Shown here: piece by piece, positions 1 to 5,836 of the stretch
Layout: every line of letters begins with the position of its first letter
How positions within the stretch are numbered: position 1 is the first letter of the stretch
Assembly: GCA_030588285.1 (NCBI GenBank)
Contig: JAUUYK010000070.1
Coordinates: 1-5,836 of the forward strand
From: Kiritimatiellales bacterium
GTDB taxonomy: Bacteria > Verrucomicrobiota > Kiritimatiellia > Kiritimatiellales > Pontiellaceae
Direction: 5' to 3'
Length of the DNA: 5,836 nt
Notes under the pieces: generated by a model
What the model was told of the DNA's origin: nothing
What the model saw: only the letters and a program-made list of their open reading frames with translations
Database searches by the model: none
Made by a program: the position numbers and the translations under genes

Positions 1-1
1 A

Positions 2-818
2 GGCAAGAAAACTAAACGAAAAGGCGGACGCCCAGAAACGGATGAGGGAATCATCCAATTGATCCTTCGATTCGCTAAAGAAAACCTTGGCTGGGGATAC
101 AAAAGAATTCACGGGGAGCTTAAAAAGCTGGGTATTAAAATCGGGCGAACAACGATTAGGGATATCATGAAGCGCAACGGCATAAATCCGGTGCCGGATA
201 AGGCGTACAAGAACCCGGACAGCACTTGGTCGAAATTTATCAGCTCCCATATTGAAACTTTGGTCGCTATCTGACTTTTTTACAAAGCCGATTTATACGC
301 TCAAGGGAAAATTCGACGCGCACGTGCTGGTATTTATTCACCTTGGAAGTCGGCGTGTTTTTATGAGTCCGGCTACGTTTAATCCTGGTGAAAAATGGGT
401 TCTTCAGCAGGCGCGAAATGCAGCTATGTGGCTGGATGATATTGGAGTCACCGCAAGCCATTTGATCCGTGATCGCGACGGGAAATTCGCGAAGAGCTTC
501 GATGCTTTCTGGGACTGTTCGGGTACAGAAATCGTGAAAACTCCGCCACGAACCCCACAAGCGAACGGGTACGCGGAGTCGTATATTTCCACCATAAAAG
601 CGCAGTGCCTTGACCACTTTGTCTGCCTGAGTATTGACCACCTTGAACACATTAACCGAGAGTGGCTGTCGCACTACAACTTCACGCGGCCGCATCAGGG
701 CAAGGAGATTGGCAACAACGTTCTCGATGTCGATTTTACGCCGACGGATCAAGGCGAGGTCAAACGGGAAACAAAACTCGGCGGCATCATCTCGCACTAC
801 TACCGCGCAGCCGCGTAG
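2..818 (+). pseudogene. IS transposase with integrase-core (DDE) domain, 5'-truncated by window, frameshifted
   Basis: The product would cut and join IS ends. The reading frame is open from base 2, so the gene starts upstream of the window. Bases about 50-190 encode an HTH_21-like segment (ENLGWGYKRIHGELKKLGIK), as in IS3/IS481-type transposases. The first frame ends at a TGA at 272-274 just after VAI. The next frame continues at once with DFFT and runs to TAG at 816-818. Family members read VA-x-DFF without a break, so one extra base near 272 is the simplest explanation. Catalytic candidates are Asp at 273-275, Asp of the DRD motif at 471-473 and Glu of NGYAES at 576-578, with 34 residues between the last two. 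HLGSRR, PPRTPQANGYAE, RPHQGKE and the terminal LGGIISHYYR are typical of the family. The C-terminus is complete. The exact IS family is uncertain because neither terminal inverted repeat can be identified. A programmed shift is possible but there is no classic slippery heptamer at the junction. Confidence 0.88.
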
Positions 819-1134
819 CCCTGTCATTGCCAGCATCAAAACGCATCTCCCCGTTCAACACGAACGGTTGTTCCCGTGCGCTCTGATTGCGTGGGTTTAT
901 CTGTTTCCCAGAGTTCCATCGTCTTTTTCTATCAGCTTTCCTGCTCCACTTTCGAAATTTCCAACTTAATCGCGCTCATTTCGCACCTACTTTTACCCGT
1001 CTTCGGTACGCCACACCAATCCGCACCCATCAGTTTGGAGAATGACGTAGACGCAGGAACTCGACACATTACTTTTCAGGTTGCCCACGCAATGTGTTCA
1101 GGTAGTTGCGGTTACGCCTAGCCGTTCTGAGAGG
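819..1134. other. Intergenic stretch, probable IS tail and flank, no convincing gene
   Basis: This stretch of about 315 bases lies between the transposase stop and the tRNA terminator. A GTG-started frame at 876-1121 gives 81 residues, but it has no ribosome binding site, is rich in Cys, Ser and His, and shows no motif, so I do not call it. The right end of the IS should lie here, but with the left end outside the window no terminal inverted repeat or target duplication can be matched. The only structure I see is the short hairpin at 851-867. Confidence 0.6.
851..867 (+). terminator. Possible weak terminator hairpin after the transposase
   Basis: A perfect 6-bp stem CCGTTC/GAACGG encloses the loop AACAC, 33 bases after the transposase stop, and is followed by TTGTT. 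The T tract is poor, so termination is only a guess. It could equally be a structural element of the IS end. Confidence 0.25.
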
Positions 1135-1167
1135 AAATAAAAAAGGCGAACCCGTGATGAGTTCGCC
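1135..1167 (-). terminator. Intrinsic terminator of the tRNA-Pro unit
   Basis: On the minus strand, 12 bases after the tRNA CCA end, a perfect 7-bp stem GGCGAAC/GTTCGCC with a 9-nt loop (1145-1151 paired with 1161-1167) is followed by TTTTTTATTT (1144 down to 1135). This is a textbook Rho-independent terminator. Read on the plus strand the hairpin has no U tract, so it serves the tRNA and not the transposase. Confidence 0.85.
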
Positions 1168-1178
1168 GTAATAAAGTA

Positions 1179-1255
1179 TGGTCGGGGCGACTGGATTTGA
1201 ACCAGCGGCCTCTACACCCCCAGTGTAGCGCTCTACCAGGCTGAGCCACGCCCCG
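1179..1255 (-). tRNA. tRNA-Pro (anticodon GGG)
   Basis: The minus strand folds into a full cloverleaf of 77 nt. The acceptor stem is CGGGGCG/CGCCCCG, followed by discriminator A and an encoded CCA at 1179-1181. The D arm is GCTC/GAGC with AGCCTGGTA in the loop. The anticodon stem is CTACA/TGTAG with loop CTGGGGG, placing GGG at 1219-1221. The T arm is GCTGG-TTCAAAT-CCAGT. The C1-G72 first pair is the usual proline identity feature in bacteria. GGG reads CCC and CCU codons; CCC is very frequent in the nearby topB gene. It has its own promoter at 1285-1313 and terminator at 1135-1167, so it is a single-gene transcription unit, divergent from the 578-aa gene and convergent with the transposase. 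Confidence 0.97.
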
Positions 1256-1260
1256 ACATT

Positions 1261-1278
1261 TCAATTTCGTAAAATTGA
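1261..1278 (-). repeat. Inverted repeat in the tRNA-Pro leader
   Basis: TCAATTT (1261-1267) and AAATTGA (1272-1278) form a perfect 7-bp AT-rich inverted repeat with a 4-base loop. It lies between the predicted transcription start and the tRNA 5' end. It may fold in the 5' leader that RNase P removes, or bind a protein. It is short enough to be chance. Confidence 0.4.
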
Positions 1279-1284
1279 GGGCAG

Positions 1285-1313
1285 AACGTAGCATGAGGGT
1301 TGAGGGTCGTCAA
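1285..1313 (-). promoter_or_regulatory. Sigma70-type promoter of tRNA-Pro
   Basis: Read on the minus strand, TTGACG (1313-1308) and TACGTT (1290-1285) are separated by exactly 17 bases. The -35 matches the TTGACA consensus at five of six positions. The -10 keeps the key T, A and final T. Transcription would start near 1278, about 23 bases before the mature tRNA 5' end. Confidence 0.7.
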
Positions 1314-1320
1314 CGCCCTC
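1302..1320. promoter_or_regulatory. Imperfect dyad overlapping the tRNA promoter -35
   Basis: GAGGG-T-CG and CGCCCTC form an imperfect dyad around TCAA, with one unpaired T. It covers the -35 box of the tRNA promoter and sits about 55-70 bases upstream of the start codon of the divergent 578-aa gene. The heptamer TTGAGGG also occurs twice, at 1275-1281 and 1300-1306, 25 bases apart. This could be an operator shared by both directions, but no regulator is known. Confidence 0.25.
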
Positions 1321-1360
1321 CACTAAAAAAATATCGTCCGTTTTTCTTTTAAATGCGCAC

Positions 1361-1365
1361 AAGGA
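1361..1365 (+). promoter_or_regulatory. Ribosome binding site of the 578-aa gene
   Basis: AAGGA is followed by a 7-base spacer and the ATG at 1373. This favours the ATG at 1373 over the in-frame ATG at 1382, for which the spacing would be 16 bases. Confidence 0.75.
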
Positions 1366-1372
1366 CTCTACA

Positions 1373-3109
1373 ATGCCCCGCATGAACAAAATCTCACAAA
1401 TCCCTGCCGCTGATCTTGAAAAATATTCTGCCGCGATTTCGCTCTCGGATATGGAAATTTTCGTCTTTCCGGAACTCCTCTATAGCCTTGTGCTGGCGAA
1501 TATTATGTCGCCGAAGATCTGGGAGTGGAAGAATCATCCGTGGTTCAGCAAGCTCGATACGATGAAGCCGTATAAAAAGATTCAGCGGCTCAAGCAGTTC
1601 ATTATCGATAATTACGATTTCAATCTCGATCTCGATACGTGGGGGCTCACGACCAAGGAGGCGGAACTGGAGCGGTTCGCTCCATTTATGGATGAAAAGA
1701 CGATTGGTCAAAGTAATGCGCTTTTTGGCTATGAGGGCGATAAGCACTATTTCACGCTCGATATCCGTAAACATTTTGGGTTGGACAAATATACCTCCAA
1801 TATTATCCCGTTCTGGAAAACGGAAACGCTCGAAGCGATGGATGCGTTTAAGTTTAAGGAGAATTACCGCGTCGGGGCTGGCGAATGCGTTTCGCTCTCG
1901 ACCCTCTACGCTGCAGCACTCTTTATTATCTGCGATATTCCGCTGGAAGATATTTTTCTGATTGCCACGCCGTTACACTCGCAAAATTTTATTAATGTGA
2001 ACGATGGTGTGCTCACGAATAACCGCCGAATCGTCACCAAAAACATGTGGTTCAACGGCACGGATCTCACGGCTCGGGCGCAGCGCGCGCTGCGCAACGA
2101 GCAAGTTACTATTGTGGCCAACAATACGGGCTACATCCATACGGTCTACCCCGAAGCCTCGATTGCGCCCGAAAGCCTCGAGCTTTTTCGCAAGAAACTC
2201 GATGCCTTCACAACGACTCAGATCACCTATGAAACGCTCTCTAATTTCCTGCGCGACCGTTCCGAACATCAGGGCTGCTTCCAGATCAAATACATGCGCC
2301 ACGGAAAAGAGCAATACCTCCCCATCGAACGCGCCTTCGCCTACGAGCATGGATCCCCCTACAAAGTTTCCGACAAAGCCACCTGCGATAAACTTCTCGA
2401 GCAGGTCGATGAATTTGATTTCTACACCGAGCCCATTGCCAACCGCATCCAGCTCAATAAACTTTCTGACTACCTCAAAAATAATCCAATCTCGCATTTC
2501 GACGAAGAAAACTTGCGCGGCCTCGCTGAAAAGATCGAATGCACCAGCGATATGCCCCGCAAACTCTCGGTCATCGAAGGCCTCGTCGATTTTGTCCATT
2601 TGGAGCCGGAACTTCCTGCGGTTGAAAATAAAATATTCGGCGGCCCCGGCCCCATCGAATTTCAGCCCGGCACCTCCCGCGCAGCGATCATCACCTATCT
2701 GGAGAGCCTCCGCTCAAGCCACACCATCGCCGACCTCGCGTTCTACGCCAGCCGCGATCTCGCCGTCACCGATTGGAGCCCCTTTCTCAAAGCCGCCTTC
2801 GAGCGCAACCCTGTCGTCATCGAAGCAACCAACACACTTTCCGACGACGAACTCATCCAGACGCTGAACGCGCTACCCAACGAATCGATCTATGACGGTT
2901 CCCGCGTGGCGCAACCCGACGAAGTATGGAACTTTCAACGGGGCGATGGACTTGAACGCGCCATCACTTTTTCAAATATATGGAAAAGTCGCCACCCCGG
3001 CGAAACAATTAAACTAACCACCTCGGATGACGAGGTGATTCTCGACTATGGCGCAAAAGAACTACGTTTTAAATCCAGCAAAGGGCTGGAAAAACAGATT
3101 ACATTGTGA
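1373..3109 (+). CDS. Conserved-type protein of unknown function with possible transglutaminase-like domain (578 aa)
   Basis: I do not recognise a named function. The protein has no signal peptide or membrane segment and looks cytoplasmic. Residues 168-226 are the most motif-like part. GAGECVSLSTLYAAAL puts Cys172 at the start of a helix, followed by LHSQNF with His202 and NVNDG with Asp211. This Cys, His, Asp order, with Cys leading a small-residue helix, resembles the transglutaminase/papain-like fold, so a Cys peptidase or amidase role is possible. The His-Asp spacing is short for that family and the assignment is inference. Residues 1-165 are rich in aromatic and charged residues (WEWKNHPWF). 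Residues 250-260 (NTGYIHTVYPE) look like a second conserved block. The C-terminal 300 residues are charged and helical with no motif I know. The start is supported by AAGGA at 1361. The TGA overlaps the GTG start of the rhodanese gene, indicating an operon. Codons in the first third are more AT-ending than in the rest. Confidence 0.93.
   Translation: MPRMNKISQIPAADLEKYSAAISLSDMEIFVFPELLYSLVLANIMSPKIWEWKNHPWFSKLDTMKPYKKIQRLKQFIIDNYDFNLDLDTWGLTTKEAELERFAPFMDEKTIGQSNALFGYEGDKHYFTLDIRKHFGLDKYTSNIIPFWKTETLEAMDAFKFKENYRVGAGECVSLSTLYAAALFIICDIPLEDIFLIATPLHSQNFINVNDGVLTNNRRIVTKNMWFNGTDLTARAQRALRNEQVTIVANNTGYIHTVYPEASIAPESLELFRKKLDAFTTTQITYETLSNFLRDRSEHQGCFQIKYMRHGKEQYLPIERAFAYEHGSPYKVSDKATCDKLLEQVDEFDFYTEPIANRIQLNKLSDYLKNNPISHFDEENLRGLAEKIECTSDMPRKLSVIEGLVDFVHLEPELPAVENKIFGGPGPIEFQPGTSRAAIITYLESLRSSHTIADLAFYASRDLAVTDWSPFLKAAFERNPVVIEATNTLSDDELIQTLNALPNESIYDGSRVAQPDEVWNFQRGDGLERAITFSNIWKSRHPGETIKLTTSDDEVILDYGAKELRFKSSKGLEKQITL
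3019..3037 (+). other. Perfect hairpin inside the 3' end of the 578-aa gene
   Basis: CACCTCG and CGAGGTG form a perfect 7-bp GC-rich stem around GATGA, about 70 bases before the stop. No U tract follows. It encodes part of TTSDDEV and may be coincidental, or may affect mRNA stability or coupling to the next gene. Confidence 0.4.
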
Positions 3110-3471
3110 AAATCGCTAAACTTATAATCGGAGTAAGTATGATCGGACTTTTGGCAAAACTTTTTTTGGGCGGCGGGGCAGAAAAAGCGGACGTTGCGGC
3201 ACTCATTAAAGCCGGCGCACTGGTAATCGATACCCGCTCCGGAGGCGAATTTTCTGACGGACATATTAAAGGAGCCATCAACCTTCCGCACACCATCACC
3301 GCCACTGCAATTGATCAGCATACGACCGACAAAAACAAAGCGATTGTGGTCTATTGCCATAGTGGCGCGCGATCCGGTACGGCCAAACGAGCGCTTATAA
3401 AATCAGGCTATACCAACGTCGTGAACGGTGGCGGCTACCGCCACATGCAGAAAATTCTGGCACCCAACTAA
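3106..3471 (+). CDS. Single-domain rhodanese with N-terminal membrane anchor (121 aa)
   Basis: A rhodanese-like sulfurtransferase domain fills residues about 27-118. Visible signatures are ALVIDTRSGGEF (Asp42, Arg44), DGHIKGAINLP and the active-site loop CHSGARS (Cys84 to Ser90), ending with GYTNVVNGGG. The loop Cys can carry a persulfide, so thiosulfate sulfurtransferase or sulfur-carrier activity is likely; the physiological partner is unknown. Residues 5-23 are hydrophobic after a short basic start and look like a membrane anchor or uncleaved signal, suggesting an exported domain as in PspE-type proteins. The start is GTG at 3106, overlapping the upstream TGA (GTGA), which suggests translational coupling. 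An in-frame ATG at 3139 has a better ribosome site (GGAG at 3130-3133) but would remove half of the hydrophobic segment. I prefer the GTG, with moderate certainty. Confidence 0.93.
   Translation: MKIAKLIIGVSMIGLLAKLFLGGGAEKADVAALIKAGALVIDTRSGGEFSDGHIKGAINLPHTITATAIDQHTTDKNKAIVVYCHSGARSGTAKRALIKSGYTNVVNGGGYRHMQKILAPN
3130..3133 (+). promoter_or_regulatory. Alternative ribosome binding site inside the rhodanese gene
   Basis: GGAG followed by 5 bases and ATG at 3139 is the best Shine-Dalgarno match near this gene. Initiation here would give a 110-aa product with a shortened hydrophobic N-terminus. Both starts may be used, giving anchored and soluble forms; this is inference. Confidence 0.4.
3428..3444 (+). 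other. Perfect GC-rich hairpin near the 3' end of the rhodanese gene
   Basis: GTGGCGG and CCGCCAC form a perfect 7-bp stem with loop CTA, 24 bases before the stop codon end region. It lies in the codons for GGGYRH. No U tract follows directly, so it is not called a terminator, but it could shield the mRNA 3' end. Confidence 0.4.
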
Positions 3472-3474
3472 AAA

Positions 3475-3498
3475 CGGGTCAGCCCCGAAGCCTTTTTT
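3475..3498 (+). terminator. Weak candidate terminator between the rhodanese gene and topB
   Basis: CGGG (3475-3478) pairs with CCCG (3484-3487) around TCAGC, and a run of six T follows at 3493-3498. The stem is only 4 bp and a 5-base gap separates it from the T run, so it is marginal. The rest of the 156-base gap up to topB holds no gene. A poor promoter-like pair (TTGAAC at 3553, TACAAG at 3574, only 15 bases apart) is the best I see for topB. Confidence 0.2.
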
Positions 3499-3627
3499 CA
3501 GGCGCTCCGCTTTGGAATCGCAAGAAACACATTCCCCTGCCGCCATTATTGATTGAACAGATTCGCCGCAACGTACAAGATGTCGTTTTTTAAGCCCTAA
3601 AGAACACCGCATCCGCTGTACGCACCC

Positions 3628-5709
3628 ATGAAAGTAATCATCACAGAAAAACCATCCGTTGCCCGAGACATTGCCAGTGTGCTCAAAATCACCGGGAAAA
3701 AGAACGGCTATATCGAAGGGCGCGGCTGTGCCATCACCTGGGCCTTCGGCCACCTAGTCACCCTGCTCGATCCCGGCGAATACAACCCCGAACTCCGCAA
3801 ATGGCGGCTCGATTCCCTCCCGTTTATTCCCGACGAATTCAAGCTCAAGCTCATCGAAAACCGTGGCGTCGCCGAACAGTTCGAAACCATTAAACGCCTC
3901 TGCCAAGACGCCGAAGAAATTGTCTGCGCCACCGCTGCCGGGCGCGAAGGCGAACTTATTTTTCGCTACATTCTTGCCCTCAGCGAATGCGAGGACAAAC
4001 CCATTCGTCGTCTCTGGCTCAGCTCGCTCACCCCCGACGCCATTAAAGAAGCCTTCAAAAACTTAAAAGATGGCCACGACTACGACCCCCTCTACGCCGC
4101 CGCCCGCTGCCGATCCGAATCCGACTGGATTGTTGGGCTCAATGCCACCCGCCTCTTCACCGTTCGGCATGGCCGCCTCGCCTCCGGCGACGACCGCGTG
4201 CTCTGGAGCGTTGGCCGCGTGCAAACCCCCGTCCTCGCCATGATTGTTCAGCGCGACGACCAAATTGCCCGATTCCGCGCCAAAGCCTTTTGGGAACTAA
4301 CCACCCACTACCGAAACGTCGTTTTTAAATATGCCGGCGACCGCTTCAATCAGCCCGAAAAAGCACAAGCCCTACTCGAAAAAATCACCGGCCAGCCCTT
4401 CCGCATCACCGGCGTATCCGGCAAACAAAAGAAAGAACAACCGCCGCAACTGTTCGACCTCACCACGCTCCAGCGCGAGATCAACAAAAGCCACGGGCTC
4501 TCCGCCGCCGACACCCTCGCGGCCACCCAAAACTTATACGAATCCAAACTCGTTACCTATCCCCGAACCGACTCACGCTATCTCAGCGCCGACATGAAAC
4601 CGCGCATCCCCAGCATACTGGAAAAGCTAAAGCCCCTCCGCGGCGAACAGATCCAACCGCTGAACTTAGCCCAACTCCCCTTCACCAAACGCATCGTCGA
4701 CGACAAAAAAGTGACCGATCACCACGCCGTCATTCCCACCGGCATGATCCCCCGATCCCTCAACGCCAACGAACAAATCATCTACGACGCCATCACTACC
4801 CAATTCATCGCCGCCTTCTACCCCATCTGCGTCAAAAAAATAACGACCGTCGATGGCGAAAGCGCTTCCGTAAAATTCAAAGCCAAAGGCACCGAACTCG
4901 TCGAAGCCGGCTGGTCCGTTCTCTTCCCCAAAAAGAAGAAAAAGAAAAAGGCCGACGACGAACAAACCCTGCCCTCCTTCGAAAAAGGCGAAAGCGGCGA
5001 CCACACCCCCACCAGCCGCGAAGGCAAAACCAAACCCCCAAAATACTTCAACGAAAACACCCTACTCGGCGCCATGGAATCGGCCGGAAAACTCGTCGAT
5101 GACGACACCATGCGAGAAGCCCTAAAAGAGCGCGGCATTGGCACCCCCGCCACCCGCGCCGCCATCATCGAAACCCTCCTTCGGCGCAACTACATCCGGC
5201 GCGAAAAGAAACAAATTCGCGCCACCAACATGGGCAGTTGCCTCATTGCACTCATCCGCGATCCCCTCTTAAAATCGCCCGAAATGACCGGGGAATGGGA
5301 AGAACAGCTCAAGAAAATTGAACGCGCCGAAGTGAAAGCCAGCGACTTTATGGAAGGCATCCATTCCTACACCCGCGGCCTCATCGAAAGCAGCACCACC
5401 ACCCGACTCGACACCGACCGATTCGGCGATTGCCCGCGCTGCGGGAAAGAGATCATAAAAGGCAAAACCGCCTTCGGGTGCTCCGACTGGAAAGCCGGCT
5501 GCACCTTTGTTTTACCGTTAACCTATAAAGGCCTAAAACTCACCCCCAACCAAGTGCAAGTACTGCTGCAAATGCGCGTACTGCCCTACCCCGTGCACAT
5601 CGAAAATAAACTGCGGCTCCTGCTTCTAAGCACGCAGGGCGACATAACCGACAACGATCTACCCTCCGCCGACCGTCAAAAAAGTAGCCCCGAAACCACC
5701 ACGAAATAA
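3628..5709 (+). CDS. topB: DNA topoisomerase III (type IA), 693 aa
   Basis: This type IA topoisomerase cuts one DNA strand through a tyrosyl phosphodiester, passes a strand and reseals, chiefly to decatenate replication or recombination intermediates. The TOPRIM domain begins at once (IITEKPSVA, Glu7), with its second motif at ATAAGREGE, residues 101-109. The core follows: SESDWIVGLNATRL (163-176), SVGRVQTPVLAMI (194-206), catalytic Tyr311 in TYPRTDSRYL, and DHHAVIPT (364-371). The conserved C-terminal core has GAMESAGKLV, ERGIGTPATRA (501-511) and EMTGEWEEQLKKIE. A C4 zinc finger (Cys602, Cys605, Cys618, Cys625) and a basic tail complete it. The length is normal for TopB. Two oddities are Ala103 where I expect Asp (usual form TDAGREGE), and a run of seven Lys at 435-441 in the linker. 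No good ribosome site precedes the ATG, but EKPSVA begins at the expected distance, so the start is sound. Codons are strongly C-ending. Confidence 0.97.
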   Translation: MKVIITEKPSVARDIASVLKITGKKNGYIEGRGCAITWAFGHLVTLLDPGEYNPELRKWRLDSLPFIPDEFKLKLIENRGVAEQFETIKRLCQDAEEIVCATAAGREGELIFRYILALSECEDKPIRRLWLSSLTPDAIKEAFKNLKDGHDYDPLYAAARCRSESDWIVGLNATRLFTVRHGRLASGDDRVLWSVGRVQTPVLAMIVQRDDQIARFRAKAFWELTTHYRNVVFKYAGDRFNQPEKAQALLEKITGQPFRITGVSGKQKKEQPPQLFDLTTLQREINKSHGLSAADTLAATQNLYESKLVTYPRTDSRYLSADMKPRIPSILEKLKPLRGEQIQPLNLAQLPFTKRIVDDKKVTDHHAVIPTGMIPRSLNANEQIIYDAITTQFIAAFYPICVKKITTVDGESASVKFKAKGTELVEAGWSVLFPKKKKKKKADDEQTLPSFEKGESGDHTPTSREGKTKPPKYFNENTLLGAMESAGKLVDDDTMREALKERGIGTPATRAAIIETLLRRNYIRREKKQIRATNMGSCLIALIRDPLLKSPEMTGEWEEQLKKIERAEVKASDFMEGIHSYTRGLIESSTTTRLDTDRFGDCPRCGKEIIKGKTAFGCSDWKAGCTFVLPLTYKGLKLTPNQVQVLLQMRVLPYPVHIENKLRLLLLSTQGDITDNDLPSADRQKSSPETTTK

Positions 5710-5786
5710 CCGCGACCATCAAAGAGAAGTTGGACTCGATCAAGTCAACCGCGTCCTTATGCAACCCCATTGGAGACGAGAACACG

Positions 5787-5836
5787 ATGTCACCGCAAAA
5801 TAAATGGTCAGCACAACAAATCCGTACCGCCCGCCG
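5787..5836 (+). CDS. Start of an unrecognised gene, cut by the window end
   Basis: An ATG at 5787 opens a frame that stays open to the last base (MSPQNKWSAQQIRTARR). GGAG at 5772-5775 lies 11 bases upstream, a little far for a ribosome site. The same frame is open upstream to 5688 without another ATG, so a non-ATG start such as TTG at 5730 is possible. It lies 77 bases after topB on the same strand and may belong to the same operon. Too little is visible to name a function. Confidence 0.45.
   Translation, partial: MSPQNKWSAQQIRTAR

Noticed and set aside
267..839. 190-aa minus-strand frame opposite the transposase
   Set aside because: It is a mirror of the conserved transposase coding strand; its sequence shows no domain.
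876..1121. 81-aa plus-strand frame with GTG start after the transposase
   Set aside because: It has no ribosome site, no motif, an odd composition rich in Cys, Ser and His, and sits in likely IS flank.
1145..1167. Hairpin as a plus-strand terminator for the transposase
   Set aside because: The plus strand has GTAATAAAG after the stem and no U tract; the T6 run lies only on the minus-strand side.
1973..2599. 208-aa minus-strand frame and 287-aa plus-strand frame at 2004-2867 inside the 578-aa gene
   Set aside because: Both are composition shadows: the plus frame is mostly Ser, Pro, Ala and Arg repeats and the minus frame lacks motifs and a start site.
3403..3753. 116-aa minus-strand frame across the rhodanese-topB gap
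   Set aside because: It overlaps two real genes in antisense, and the scattered Cys residues do not form a recognisable zinc-binding pattern.
4063..5189. Minus-strand frames opposite topB with Val, Gly and Phe-rich products
   Set aside because: They follow from the strong C-ending codon bias of topB and have skewed composition.
1..5836. CRISPR array, defence island or toxin-antitoxin pair
   Set aside because: No regularly spaced direct repeats and no nuclease, methylase or small toxin/antitoxin motifs are visible in any supported gene.

Overview
The window reads as a bacterial chromosomal segment with moderate to high GC content. From left to right it holds a broken insertion-sequence transposase, a tRNA-Pro gene on the minus strand with its own promoter and terminator, and then a plus-strand block. 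That block contains a large uncharacterised protein with a possible transglutaminase-like Cys/His/Asp centre, a small membrane-anchored rhodanese, DNA topoisomerase III (topB), and the first codons of another gene cut by the window end. The style of the transposase (VA-DFF, HLGSRR, PPR-P-ANGYAE motifs) and of the neighbouring proteins is what I associate with the Planctomycetes-Verrucomicrobia-Kiritimatiellota group. This is an impression from pattern memory, not a demonstrated placement.

Region 1-818 is the C-terminal two thirds of an integrase-core (DDE) transposase whose upstream part lies outside the window. One extra base at about 272 puts a stop directly in front of the first catalytic Asp, so the copy looks dead unless the shift is recoded. 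Region 819-1134 carries no convincing gene and probably includes the IS tail and flanking DNA. At 1135-1313 there is a complete minus-strand tRNA-Pro(GGG) unit: promoter, leader with an inverted repeat, 77-nt tRNA with encoded CCA, and intrinsic terminator.

The 578-aa gene at 1373 diverges from the tRNA gene and has a good ribosome binding site. Its stop overlaps the GTG start of the rhodanese (GTGA), so the two are probably co-transcribed and translationally coupled. After a 156-bp gap comes topB. Its architecture is intact (TOPRIM, catalytic Tyr, HHAVIPT, C4 zinc finger), but it has Ala where the TOPRIM acidic motif usually has its first Asp.

I do not see a CRISPR array, toxin-antitoxin pair, defence operon or other obviously new system. 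The items most worth following are the TOPRIM substitution, the conserved-looking 578-aa protein of unknown function coupled to a rhodanese, and the transposase frameshift at its active site.
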